Shown here in pieces: positions 50,340-64,000 of a stretch of 64,000 bases of DNA. Each line of letters begins with the position of its first letter. The stretch's first letter is position 1. Both the position numbers and the translations under genes were made by a program. The notes beneath the pieces are model-generated. The model did no database searches. It was given only the letters and a program-made list of their open reading frames with translations, and had not been told where the DNA came from. This stretch comes from Tricholomella constricta (lineage: Eukaryota > Basidiomycota > Agaricomycetes > Agaricales > Lyophyllaceae): the NCBI GenBank assembly GCA_013368375.1, contig JAACJP010000010.1, positions 372,001-436,000 of the forward strand, written 5' to 3'.

Positions 50340-51395
50340 ATGACTCGTCTCGCCTCTTTACTCTTGCTCGCGATTGCCTGGACACCCAGCCCGGTGCTCA
50401 GCGCAACTTCTGCCTCTCTCATCGCGGCGGGGCAGCACGTCATCTGGTCATACCCAGGCTTAACCCCTCCTCAATCCCTCTACACTGCCATCTCCGCAGG
50501 ACAAGTAGCCGGCGTCATTTTCTTCAAGGAAAACATCGGCACCAACATCGCCAGTATCGTCACGTCTCTTAAAAACGCGAACGTGAACTCTCCGACAAAG
50601 CTGCCGCTGTTGCTTATGACAGACCAGGAGGGTGGGCAGGTGAGGCGGCTCAGTGGAGCACCAGTCCTAAGCGCAAAGGATATGTGTGCCAGTGGGACCG
50701 CAGCGAGCGGAGGGACTGGCGCAGGGGAGAACCTGAAGAGTGTGGGGATGAACTTGAACCTCGCGCCGGTGCTTGATGTATATCGCAAGGCAGGCGATTT
50801 CGAGGACCAATTCGAACGGTCCTTCAGTAACGATCCGGCTAAAGTGAGCTCTTGCGGAGCGGACTTTATATCAGCACAACAGGCCACAGGCGTCGCAGCG
50901 AGTGCAAAGCACTTTCCCGGCCTGGGCGCAGCGGCGGCGGGAGAGAACACGGATGTGCAACCCGTCACACTGGATCTCTCCGTTTCTGAAATCCAAAACG
51001 TCGACGAATTGCCTTATATTGCCGCGATCGCCGCGGGCGTGAAGCTCGTCATGCCTTCATGGGCCGTTTACCCTTCCATTGACGCCTCTCGTCCGTCCGG
51101 CCTGTCTTCTACCTTCCATTTCACCGAGTTGCGTGGACGATTAGGGTTTGAGGGTGTCACTATAAGCGACGCCATTGAAGCTGGAGCGTTGCAGGCGTAT
51201 GGGAGCCATGCGAACAGAGCGATTCTGGCGACTGGGGCAGGGATGGATCTGATCCTTGCAGCGGCGAGGGATGTAAACCAAGGGGCGGGAATCGTGACAG
51301 CCCTTGCGAACGGCTTGGATAATGGAACCATCGACAAGAAAGCCTTCGATCGATCGACGGCCAGGATTGCAGCTTTGAGGAGCAGCTTGTCGTAG
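50340..51395 (+). CDS. Intronless NagZ-like GH3 beta-N-acetylhexosaminidase, secreted
   Basis: A single 351-codon frame runs from ATG 50340 to TAG 51393-51395 without introns. A signal peptide (MTRLASLLLLAIAWTPSPVL) is followed by the GH3 barrel: TDQEGG at 94-99, LNLAPVLDV near 140, KHFPGLG at 190-196 with NTD at 203-205 (the position of the general acid/base dyad in NagZ enzymes; the usual second His is replaced by Leu), and GVTISDAIEAGAL with the nucleophile Asp near 277. This matches the single-domain NagZ-like branch common in bacteria, especially actinobacteria, rather than the two-domain fungal beta-glucosidases. The lack of introns among intron-rich neighbours supports acquisition by transfer. 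The substrate is unproven; amino-sugar glycosides (chitin or peptidoglycan fragments) are the family norm. Confidence 0.88.
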   Translation: MTRLASLLLLAIAWTPSPVLSATSASLIAAGQHVIWSYPGLTPPQSLYTAISAGQVAGVIFFKENIGTNIASIVTSLKNANVNSPTKLPLLLMTDQEGGQVRRLSGAPVLSAKDMCASGTAASGGTGAGENLKSVGMNLNLAPVLDVYRKAGDFEDQFERSFSNDPAKVSSCGADFISAQQATGVAASAKHFPGLGAAAAGENTDVQPVTLDLSVSEIQNVDELPYIAAIAAGVKLVMPSWAVYPSIDASRPSGLSSTFHFTELRGRLGFEGVTISDAIEAGALQAYGSHANRAILATGAGMDLILAAARDVNQGAGIVTALANGLDNGTIDKKAFDRSTARIAALRSSLS

Positions 51396-52152
51396 TTCGG
51401 TCTCACCCGTCATAAATCGTACTCAGTTGAATGTACCGATATCTCGTCACTGGTCAGAAAATCTGCAGGAAATGTCGAGAAAGGATCGTGATGGCGACAG
51501 GCAGAAGACAAAAGAAATACCAGCGATAACAAATTAGATCACGCGTTGCTGTCCGTCCAGACGTCGACCACGAGTGATGACTGTCGACAAAAAGAGAACA
51601 ACGAAATATCTAAGAAAGCAGGGAACATAGGAGGCCTCAGATTGTCAGTGCTTCATTCGTCACGCATGGGTCACGGCGATAGGCTCGATATGCGTACACT
51701 ACTTACACTGGAATACGTGTAACAAAAGGGAAGCAACGGGGCACCGATGTTCAGTGCAAGTGTTAAATAGTAGAAATGGTCCAGAGAGAAACTCGAAGAA
51801 AAATGAAACAGATGTGGGAGGGCTGAATGAAAGAGGGCTGGTATAGAACTGGATTGAGAGTACAGACAGGTACACAAAAACAGGTTTTGAAGGCAAAAAG
51901 TTGAGCCCTGGAGCTGCCCAACAAAGCTGTGATGTGATTTATATATACAAGCGAGGACTGAGGATGGCCAGAGCAAAGACGGACGGCGAGGAACGAAGTA
52001 CGAAACGAAGACGAGACGAAAACGAGACGAAAACGAAACGAAGACGAAACGAAAAGCGTACAAATAACTGTGGAAGGAAAGAAGACGATCCATCTGAACT
52101 GGTGGGGGGACAAGGCTGGTGATAGCGGACATTTTGCTGCTACGCCAGCCGT
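51396..52152. other. Region between GH3 and YPK1 genes
   Basis: It holds the convergent 3' flanks. An irregular purine-rich ACGAAA-type repeat lies at 51992-52056. No gene is supported; a 259-residue frame at 51671-52450 minus is mostly the low-complexity complement of this repeat and overlaps the kinase exons. Confidence 0.5.
51992..52056. repeat. Irregular (ACGAAA/ACGAGA)n purine-rich repeat
   Basis: About eight imperfect units of ACGAAA, ACGAGA, ACGAAG follow one another just beyond the 3' end of the kinase gene. Confidence 0.8.
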
Positions 52153-54454
<2,302 letters not shown>

Positions 54455-54831
54455 AATGGACTAATGGCTGGAGGGAGTAAGGAAGAGAAGTACAGATGAC
54501 GGAGAGAACAGAGACGCCGCCAGCGACTTTGCTGTATAAGAGGTGTATTGCAAAAGGTGAATCAAATCAGAGATGCTGTTTATTATCTAAAAGGAAACGG
54601 CTCAACAGCCGGTCAATAACATCAATCTGACCCAACCAAGGCCCAACATGATCGACGCGACTGCGATGCCCTTGACAACACCCAAATTCATGTTTCACGA
54701 CTGTCAATTTTTGATTTAACTCTATAGCGCCCACCATGCACCGACTCCGAGGAACCGACTAGCCCAGCATTCTAGCGCTCTGGACCTCATGAAGTAGTGG
54801 CGAACATCTCGCCCGCAGTAACCGACACTGG
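54455..54831. other. Spacer between kinase 5' end and nucleotidyltransferase 3' end
   Basis: About 375 bases with no supported gene. It carries the kinase promoter. Confidence 0.5.
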
Positions 54832-57660
54832 TCATTTCTTTGAGAACAACAGTTCCATCAAGTCAGTGTCATCCTTCGAGGCATCCAAGACTGCGCGACA
54901 TTCGCCAATAAACCGCTGCAGTACCTCAGCTTTGACAGCTTTGGCTACATTCTGTGGTAAAATAAGACGTGAACGATAAATCAAGCCAACTCTTCCGATA
55001 AAGCGCCCAATTTATACCTTTTCTCCTATAAAAGGATCAAGCACGCAAATTGCGGGAGGTGGAGAGCTGGCAGGAGTCGCGCCCAAACCTCCGTGTCGGA
55101 TGGAGATTGCTTGCTCGGCATACTGGAACTCATGACACCAGTACCTAACACGTCTCGCGCGTCATTCGATCAAACCACATATAAAAATGGGCGTGACGCT
55201 CACGAGAACCAGTCTCGCAGGACCTCACTCAATTTCTGGCCTGTCGTCAGTGGCCGCCAACCACTGATCTTGTGGTGGAAGCGGACATCACATCGCACCT
55301 GGATTTGCTTTATGCGAATGACAAAAACACTGCCCTCAACGTTGGGCTTTAATGGTGGCAGGTTCCCTTGGAGATTGGGAAGTAAACCGCGGGTCTACAT
55401 CCCCGTCAGCCTGATTTCCACGATTGGCCAGATGAAATACGAACCTGTAGGAAACTGACAGTCATCAGTGCTAAAGCGTAGCTGCTGAAGCTCTGTATTT
55501 CCTTAGGCTTCGTTGGACTCGGGTTGTTCAAACCCAATGGCTTTGCCCAAAGTTTGATCGCCATCAGCATGGGGCGCAAGAGCGGAAAGGCTTTACAATA
55601 TGCCTCCAAAAGGTTAGAGTTCAGAAGGCCCAGTCGTTCGTTCACGTTGATATCACAATGGATTCCTGTACGGGGATCCCTGAACTTGACTGACAGATGG
55701 GAAGGGGAGCATGTAAGTGCAAATCTCCGATGAGACCGAGTGCGGGTAGGGTTACCGATGGGTACCGCAGCGCGTGAGATGCACTGGACGTCCTCAAATC
55801 CTGCTTCTCGCAGTACCGAACCTAGCCTCCTGCGGGAGGACGGCATGCTATAATTCCGACTCTAAAGATGTGAGTGAGGACGTACCAGATATTGTATATC
55901 GCTGAATAGATGGCAGTCAATGTCAGAGAGCAGAAAGCAAATATAGACAGCACGCACCTGGAAGGCGTTTTTTACGAGCGCCCGTCTTGAAGGCGTCATT
56001 TCCCTCAGGATCCTAAAAAGGATCCATGATTCAATATAAGCTTATTCTGCGCGCGAATGGAGGAGTCCCAAAGTGAACCTACTATAATGACAAGGTCAAG
56101 GTCGCTCTCAGGGACCGAAACGCCATATCTTGGGGTCACACAATTAGCCAAGCGTCCGTCGCAGACATTTCAGCTTACCTGACGCTCCCAAATAGCTCGA
56201 CTTTGTAGTGATTTCCGTAGCGCTTTTGGATTGTATCCTGCACTAGTTTGAGTGTCTTCGATCGACGTCGTGGAACCTCAGGAGGTAAGCTAGAAAGCTG
56301 GAGGGCATTATATATAAGAGGACATTAGACAATTATATCTCAAAGCACCCAACTAAGCGCGCCGTGAAAAGATCGTCGATATCATGCTTTCCATGAAGCG
56401 TTGGAGGAAGGCTGGGTGACGGTATTCGCGATAAAGGAATGTTGAACGTCGATGAAAAGAAAGACCCCTCAAGCAAGAGTCTGACTGCACTTCTGCATTT
56501 CTCCCGAAAGCGTTCCAGCTCTGAGCTAGACACTCCTTCGGCATGATTCTGTTGCACAACCAAAGCTGTCAAATGAATTAGAGTGGCTAATAGGACTGCG
56601 TACCTTAGTGAGTACGAAGGGATCCCGAACAATGAGAGGCTGAAGTCCCAAAGAACTTGGCTGGAGTTCGGCTGAAAGTTCCCGAAGAAGATGTGAGCGC
56701 TGACTTTTCGTAAGATATGGGACAGGGCGCTGGGAATCCGTGGCATTGAGGGAGACGATTTGGGTTCTTGTCCAGGAACTTGAGGACCAGAATCTTCGGT
56801 ATGCATCAATGACATCTCCAAGACGTCTGAACTGCGCTTCACAAACCTAAAGAAGCCAATTAACTTTTCGTCGATGGAACCTTTGGAGCGCGTCTGTATG
56901 GGCCGGTCAACATATATATATACTTTACAGAAGCGTTGAAGCGAGTTACGCGAAGAAACATCTCCGTCATGATGGCGACCGCAATAGTCGAAAACTGTGA
57001 CAGCCTCTGCGTTCGCATCCAGGCCCATACTAGAGCGAGCAGCTCTTTATCGCCGATTTTGTGGTATACCAATGAAAGTAGATCGTAACGGGGTATGACG
57101 TAGGGATCGGGCATCATAAGGGTGAATGGAGATTTTCCTGATGGTGTCAAAGTTATACGAAGCTGAATGGGGTAATGAAGTTCGTCGGACAGTCTCCTTT
57201 GGCTGAGCTGCGACCAGGGTGCAGTAGGGTTGTAGGTGCCAGGCGGCCGATTTTGCAAAGCGCACAGCCTTGCGGCATTTGGGTTATGGAATCTGCCAGC
57301 GTAGCCCGCCTTCCGGAGAGCCTCAGCAACTGACCTTGGCGGTCTCAGGGAAAGCGAGAGTATGATTTGTATCAGGGAACGTTACCTATGGTTGTATATG
57401 GGTGACTTCGTCGGAGTGGCATTGTCGGCGTCCTGCGAGTATGGGATATGAATGTCGCTCGACAAAGTTCAAGAAAAATGGCCATACCACTAAAGCAAGC
57501 TCCATGGGTGCTTGATGCGTGTCATACCCATAGGAATACATGCTGATATCTTTTACAGAAAGCCGACCATTCCATCTACGCAGAACAACCTCCAACTCAT
57601 CGCAAATGGCTCGCCGTCTATTTTGGTGTATCGGGGTTGAACGAAGGGACTTGGCCAATC
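54832..57660 (-). CDS. Terminal nucleotidyltransferase with two PAP-like modules (Cid1/TUT-like)
   Basis: The C-terminal module is clear: KRYGNHYKVELFGSVR joined to YGVSVPESDLDLVII (GS and DxD metal site), RRRLGSVLREAGFEDVQCIS, DPRTGIHCDINVNERLGLLN (third Asp), PLLRPMLMAIKLWAKPLGLN, SFSSYALALMTVSFLQ, then TRGLLPNLQGNLPPLKPN and RCDVRF, ending MELLFSK at TGA 54832-54834. Upstream, a second set of similar elements appears: AICDELEVVLRRWNGRLSVK, EALRKAGYAGRFHNPNAARL, and KELLALVWAWMRTQRL with STIAVAIMTEMFLR, resembling the PAP/25A-associated region but without an obvious DxD. Enzymes of this group add U or A to RNA 3' ends. The true start is unresolved: the first exon near 57658 is preceded by an in-frame stop. 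Confidence 0.7.
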
Positions 57661-57913
57661 ATTCTATTAAATATGAAGGCATGGATAGGCAAAGGCATCC
57701 TTCACCTCTGTCAGAAGACTTGCTTCGAGTGATTTCAACGACCTATTGGGTTGAACCTTGAAGGAATTATTAGATAGATTTACAAGCGCGGATTCGGACA
57801 AAAGAGAAAGATAAAAGCGCATGTAGTTTGCAGATGTAATGTGCCTCAAGAAGCTGAATGGCAGCACTGAGCACAGGCCCGGCTCAGCGTGGTCGCACGT
57901 GACTCGGACTCGA
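57661..57913. other. 5' flank of the nucleotidyltransferase gene
   Basis: It may contain the missing first exon. ATG 57691-ish opens only MPSYLIE before a stop. No clear model was found. Confidence 0.35.
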
Positions 57914-58201
57914 CTAAATGACGGCCTTATGTACAGAAGCCTCTACGGAAGCACACGAGTTCAGACGAGATCCAACTATGTACGGCGACTGATGGTTTTT
58001 CTCTAAGAGAGACTTGTCGGTCAGTATGTAACTATCGCGTACCTTACGGATGCGATCAAAACAATATCTAGTTGCACCTGAAATATCGAACTGTAAACGG
58101 CAATGACTTACGCCACTTGGAGTCCGCAACTCCTGGCAGTCGAAATAACCGAGATTCTTAGCCTTCTCTGTGCGACGCGAGTACGGGTTAATGATTGTCA
58201 T
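57914..58201 (-). CDS. Possible small protein, unknown
   Basis: ATG 58199-58201 opens MTIINPYSRRTEKAKNLGYF and DCQELRTPSG up to a good GTAAGT donor. Reading through gives 95 residues ending at 57914; splicing the 35-base GTAAGT-TTCAG segment would give about 48 residues ending VRYAIVTY. Neither product matches a family I know. It could also be a first exon of the downstream nucleotidyltransferase gene on the same strand. Confidence 0.3.
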   Translation of the reverse strand: MTIINPYSRRTEKAKNLGYFDCQELRTPSGVSHCRLQFDISGATRYCFDRIRKVRDSYILTDKSLLEKNHQSPYIVGSRLNSCASVEASVHKAVI

Positions 58202-58463
58202 GCTAGGTGGGTAGGTAAGCTCACCACCACCAACCTGAGCTGGCCAGTCATGTGCGCGCAGGGGATGCTCAACGTTGACAATGATCTACCCTCAAGTTAC
58301 ATTTGCGGGGACTGGTATCAGAGGTGCGGCAATTTGTTCATTAACACTGATAATACTATTGTGGGTACGCTTCACAAAGGGTCAACGGCGAACATGTCGT
58401 TGAGTACAGTTCCGTAATCTAAGCATGTAGCAATTCAAAATTAGGTGACTTTGGGATATACAA

Positions 58464-59987
58464 TTACTTGCTCCTTCCATAAATCTTCTCCAAGAAGCTT
58501 GTGAACACCTGGCGTTTCAAGCCACGATGCGCCTCCACTTTCTGACCCTTTTCATCCACAATTTCACCCTCCTCCGGGATGCTGCCGATCAATTCGTTGA
58601 GGCGCTTGTACACGCCGGCCTCATACTCGGCGTACACCTTGCGCAGGCCAACAGCCTCGTAGAGCTCCTTGATGCGCTTCTCGCACAAGCCACCCGCCTC
58701 TCCATCCTGTCCGTGTGCCTTCTTCTCGGTGTCGGCACCCTCGGCGCCAGCCTCGATATCGCCCTTGCGGCCGTAGTTGCGATCAAGGATGAGCCGCTGC
58801 TCTGGGGTGCAGAGGCCCATGACGGTGTTGACGCACCATGAGCACTTGTTGTCGACGATGTCGGTGCCAATCTTTCCAAGGATCTCTGGAGGCGCGGAGA
58901 AGTCCAGAAAATCGTCCTGGACCTGGAAGTATTCGCCAAGAGGAATGAGGATCGATAGCGCGAGATCGTAAGGCTTGAGTGTCTTGGTGCCTTCCGGAAG
59001 CTGCACAGTGTATGCCTCGGGTATGTTGCACATGTACATCGCAAGAGCCACGGGGAGATGGAAAGAGTAATAGGCCGTCTTGTACGTGACAATTAAGCGA
59101 TGCCTGTATAGCCGACGGTAATATTAGTAAGATATTCCTTGAATTTGACAGCGTCCTCGGGCAGAAGATGTGTGCACGAGGTTGTATGCTTCAGGGAATC
59201 AAGGCCTCACCTCTCTAGCGAGAACCGGGCTAAGTCTACAACACCCTCAGGGGCTGTCACGAGGTCGACGAGCTGACCCATCTCCGTCTTGTAAGTGATA
59301 TCGTGGAAGAGCTCCACGAGATCAATGTAACAGGGTTGGGAGCGGAAGTGGACCTTCAGCAGATGGAAGATGGCAGACCCAAGCATGAATGCATCGTTGA
59401 TTGCGACCATGCCCACTGAGGGATGCTTGAACGAAGATGAAGTAATCGAGACGGGCTCATTTGCGAGGGAAGCAGGTACAGTGGAGGGTACAACGGGCGT
59501 TGCGGATGGATTAGTGACAGCGGGGGCAGGTGAGAGATACCAACATGGCTGGCTTCGGCGGGTGATGGACGCATCCATGATATCGTCTGCGACAAGGAAG
59601 TAGGCTTGGAGCTATAATGGACCGTTTAGCCTTCTTGTATACCTTTAAATGTGGAGAGCAGCTTACCAGTTCGACGCACCAACCCAGAACAGCTGCCTTG
59701 ACATATTCCTCTTCGGTCAGCGAACGACCTTTGAGGATTTCGGCGGTGTCAACGACGGAGATCCCGCGGTTGAGCTTGCCACCCGGAACATTGTAATCGA
59801 GATTCTGGAAAGGAGAGAGTTCAGTAAGAGAGGTTACGTGAAGTAGAACGATAATAGTGACCTTGCGATACCACTCGAGTGCTTCAGTAGGAAGGCCTTC
59901 CTTTTTACAGTGGTCGACGAGCTCCTCGCGAATATCGTCGAAGACGGCTTCAAATTTGGCACGGCGGGCTGCTTTGTCGGACGACAT
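58464..59987 (-). CDS. ERG20: Farnesyl diphosphate synthase with in-frame insertions
   Basis: ATG 59985-59987 ([20 protein letters not shown]) to TAA 58464-58466. The family blocks are present: [13 protein letters not shown], the first Asp-rich motif [86 protein letters not shown] (second Asp-rich motif), [17 protein letters not shown] and a C-terminal [10 protein letters not shown]. It condenses IPP with DMAPP and GPP to farnesyl diphosphate for sterols, quinones and sesquiterpenes. Two segments are unusual: about 40 Pro/Ser/Val-rich residues after PCWYLSP, and about 20 Gly/Glu/Ala-rich residues after [11 protein letters not shown]. No GT-AG pair in the right phase removes the first. Four introns are seen. 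Confidence 0.93.
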
Positions 59988-60455
59988 GGGGTTGGGTGAG
60001 TAAGGAGGGTGGTAAGAATGGGTGTGAGTGGTCTAAGGTATAACTGATGAGCTTGTTTAAAACGTGTTATAACAAGAGTGTCTGCCGACGGATATGGATC
60101 AGGCCACTTTATGATCATTAAATACAGCCTCTGTTTCAGCGTTCCTATTACATCCCATGAAACAAGCCGACAACGTGCTGTACAATGCCTTGTACGTTTG
60201 CATGCAACGAGGTAGATGAACTCTGTCGGTATCCGGGTCAACACAGTGTTTTTTTTTTCAGTTTATCTTATCTTGCTTTGATCAGATCTAGATAAGTTCG
60301 GCCACGACGGAGTTGAATCCCAGTAATTCAAATTGAGAGGTTCTATTTACTCGTAGCTTCAAAACGTTACGGTACCATCCATACGATAGTGTCTTTTCGA
60401 GTGTCTAAACGAAGTTTCTGTGAAAGAAAAAACCGAGTGCACCATATATATGACT
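59988..60455. other. Promoter side of ERG20
   Basis: Some 470 bases with no supported gene. T10 near 60250. Confidence 0.5.
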
Positions 60456-60540
60456 TGCATTAAGAGGGAATCGAACCCCCGGCGGGTCGAGATTATTTCT
60501 CAAATGGCAACGACCCAGGTTACCACTACCCCATTAATGC
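60456..60540 (-). tRNA. tRNA-Gly (GCC) with a short intron, copy 3
   Basis: Minus-strand copy whose mature parts equal the copies at 22358 and 48478: acceptor GCATTAA/TTAATGC, loop TTGCCA in stem GGTCG/CGACC, and T arm GGGGG-TTCGATT-CCCTC. Its intron reads TTTGAGAAATAATC. A T6 run lies downstream near 60428-60433. Confidence 0.85.
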
Positions 60541-61010
60541 CTGTCTGTCACATTTACAGCAGCGTTCTATTATCGTCTACAATCGAGGAGCCTTGACAAT
60601 ACCTACTATAGTCTCTCCTCGACAGCCTCCGTTCTGTAGCATCTACGCCCACAAATAAAATGTGTATTCAACGAGTAACTCAGGTATCCTAATACCTCGT
60701 CAACTCGTGGGAGTGTGTGTTGGGAAAGAAAAAGAGAGGAGTAAGTAGAGTAATAGTAGGGGAACGAAAGAGAATTTTGGGGACTGGGTAAGAAGAGCGA
60801 GGTAAGAAAGGTGTTGAGAAAAAAATGAAGTTAGGGACAGCTGTCACATGTACAACTGCTTGGAACATTCATATTATTCTTGTTCATACTCTTCAAGGCA
60901 CACATTGATTTTCAAAGTTAATGGAAGCGATATATTTCTTTGTGTGGCTTTTACCAACTATTGACCAACCAATGAAACAAGACATGGGTATGAAATCAGA
61001 ACTTCGGACT
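60541..61010. other. Intergenic region upstream of tRNA-Gly and downstream of cdh2
   Basis: Purine-rich on the plus strand (60715-60840, GGAAAG/AGAGA-type). No gene is supported. Confidence 0.5.

Positions 61011-64000
<2,990 letters not shown>

Overview
The window looks like nuclear DNA of an agaricomycete (mushroom-forming basidiomycete). Genes are packed on both strands and most are cut by many 45-70 base GT-AG introns. The proteins read as basidiomycete versions of housekeeping and wood- or litter-decay genes, including two cellobiose dehydrogenases. No plasmid, viral, CRISPR or complete transposon sequence was seen. Gene models below were spliced by eye, so outer limits are firmer than every internal exon edge.

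Left part (1-24.8 kb): a dynamin/SLIP-GC-like GTPase running off the left edge; a decayed GH95 fragment facing an apparently intact GH95 alpha-L-fucosidase-type gene; translation factor eIF3 subunit L; a long GT2 processive glycosyltransferase that shares a 218-base promoter with a divergent KRE6/SKN1-type GH16 protein (a likely cell-wall glucan pair); a tRNA-Ala gene with two decayed copies; V-ATPase subunit E; a tRNA-Gly; an RBM18-like RRM protein; and ribosomal protein uL14 (RPL23).

Middle part (24.8-42.4 kb): a possible small protein divergent from RPL23, a poorly resolved minus-strand locus, a UPF0303/YBR137W-like protein, a catalase with a clear TATA box, a small secreted protein, the exosome helicase Mtr4, a GH18 chitinase with a C-terminal chitin-binding module, and the septation GTPase Spg1/Tem1.

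Right part (42.4-64 kb): two cellobiose dehydrogenase paralogues facing each other about 13.6 kb apart. Between them lie a secreted eight-cysteine peptide with defensin-like spacing, a second and a third tRNA-Gly, a MARVEL-type membrane protein, an intronless NagZ-like GH3 enzyme (candidate horizontal transfer), a YPK1/Gad8-type AGC kinase, a terminal nucleotidyltransferase with two PAP-like modules, and farnesyl diphosphate synthase. Extracellular decay and cell-wall functions (CDH, GH95, GH18, GH3, GH16, GT2) are interleaved with housekeeping genes and do not form one obvious cluster. The points most worth following are the defensin-like peptide, the intronless GH3 gene, the GT2/GH16 shared promoter with its perfect 23-base tandem repeat, the dual-module nucleotidyltransferase, and the tRNA-Gly genes with diverged introns.
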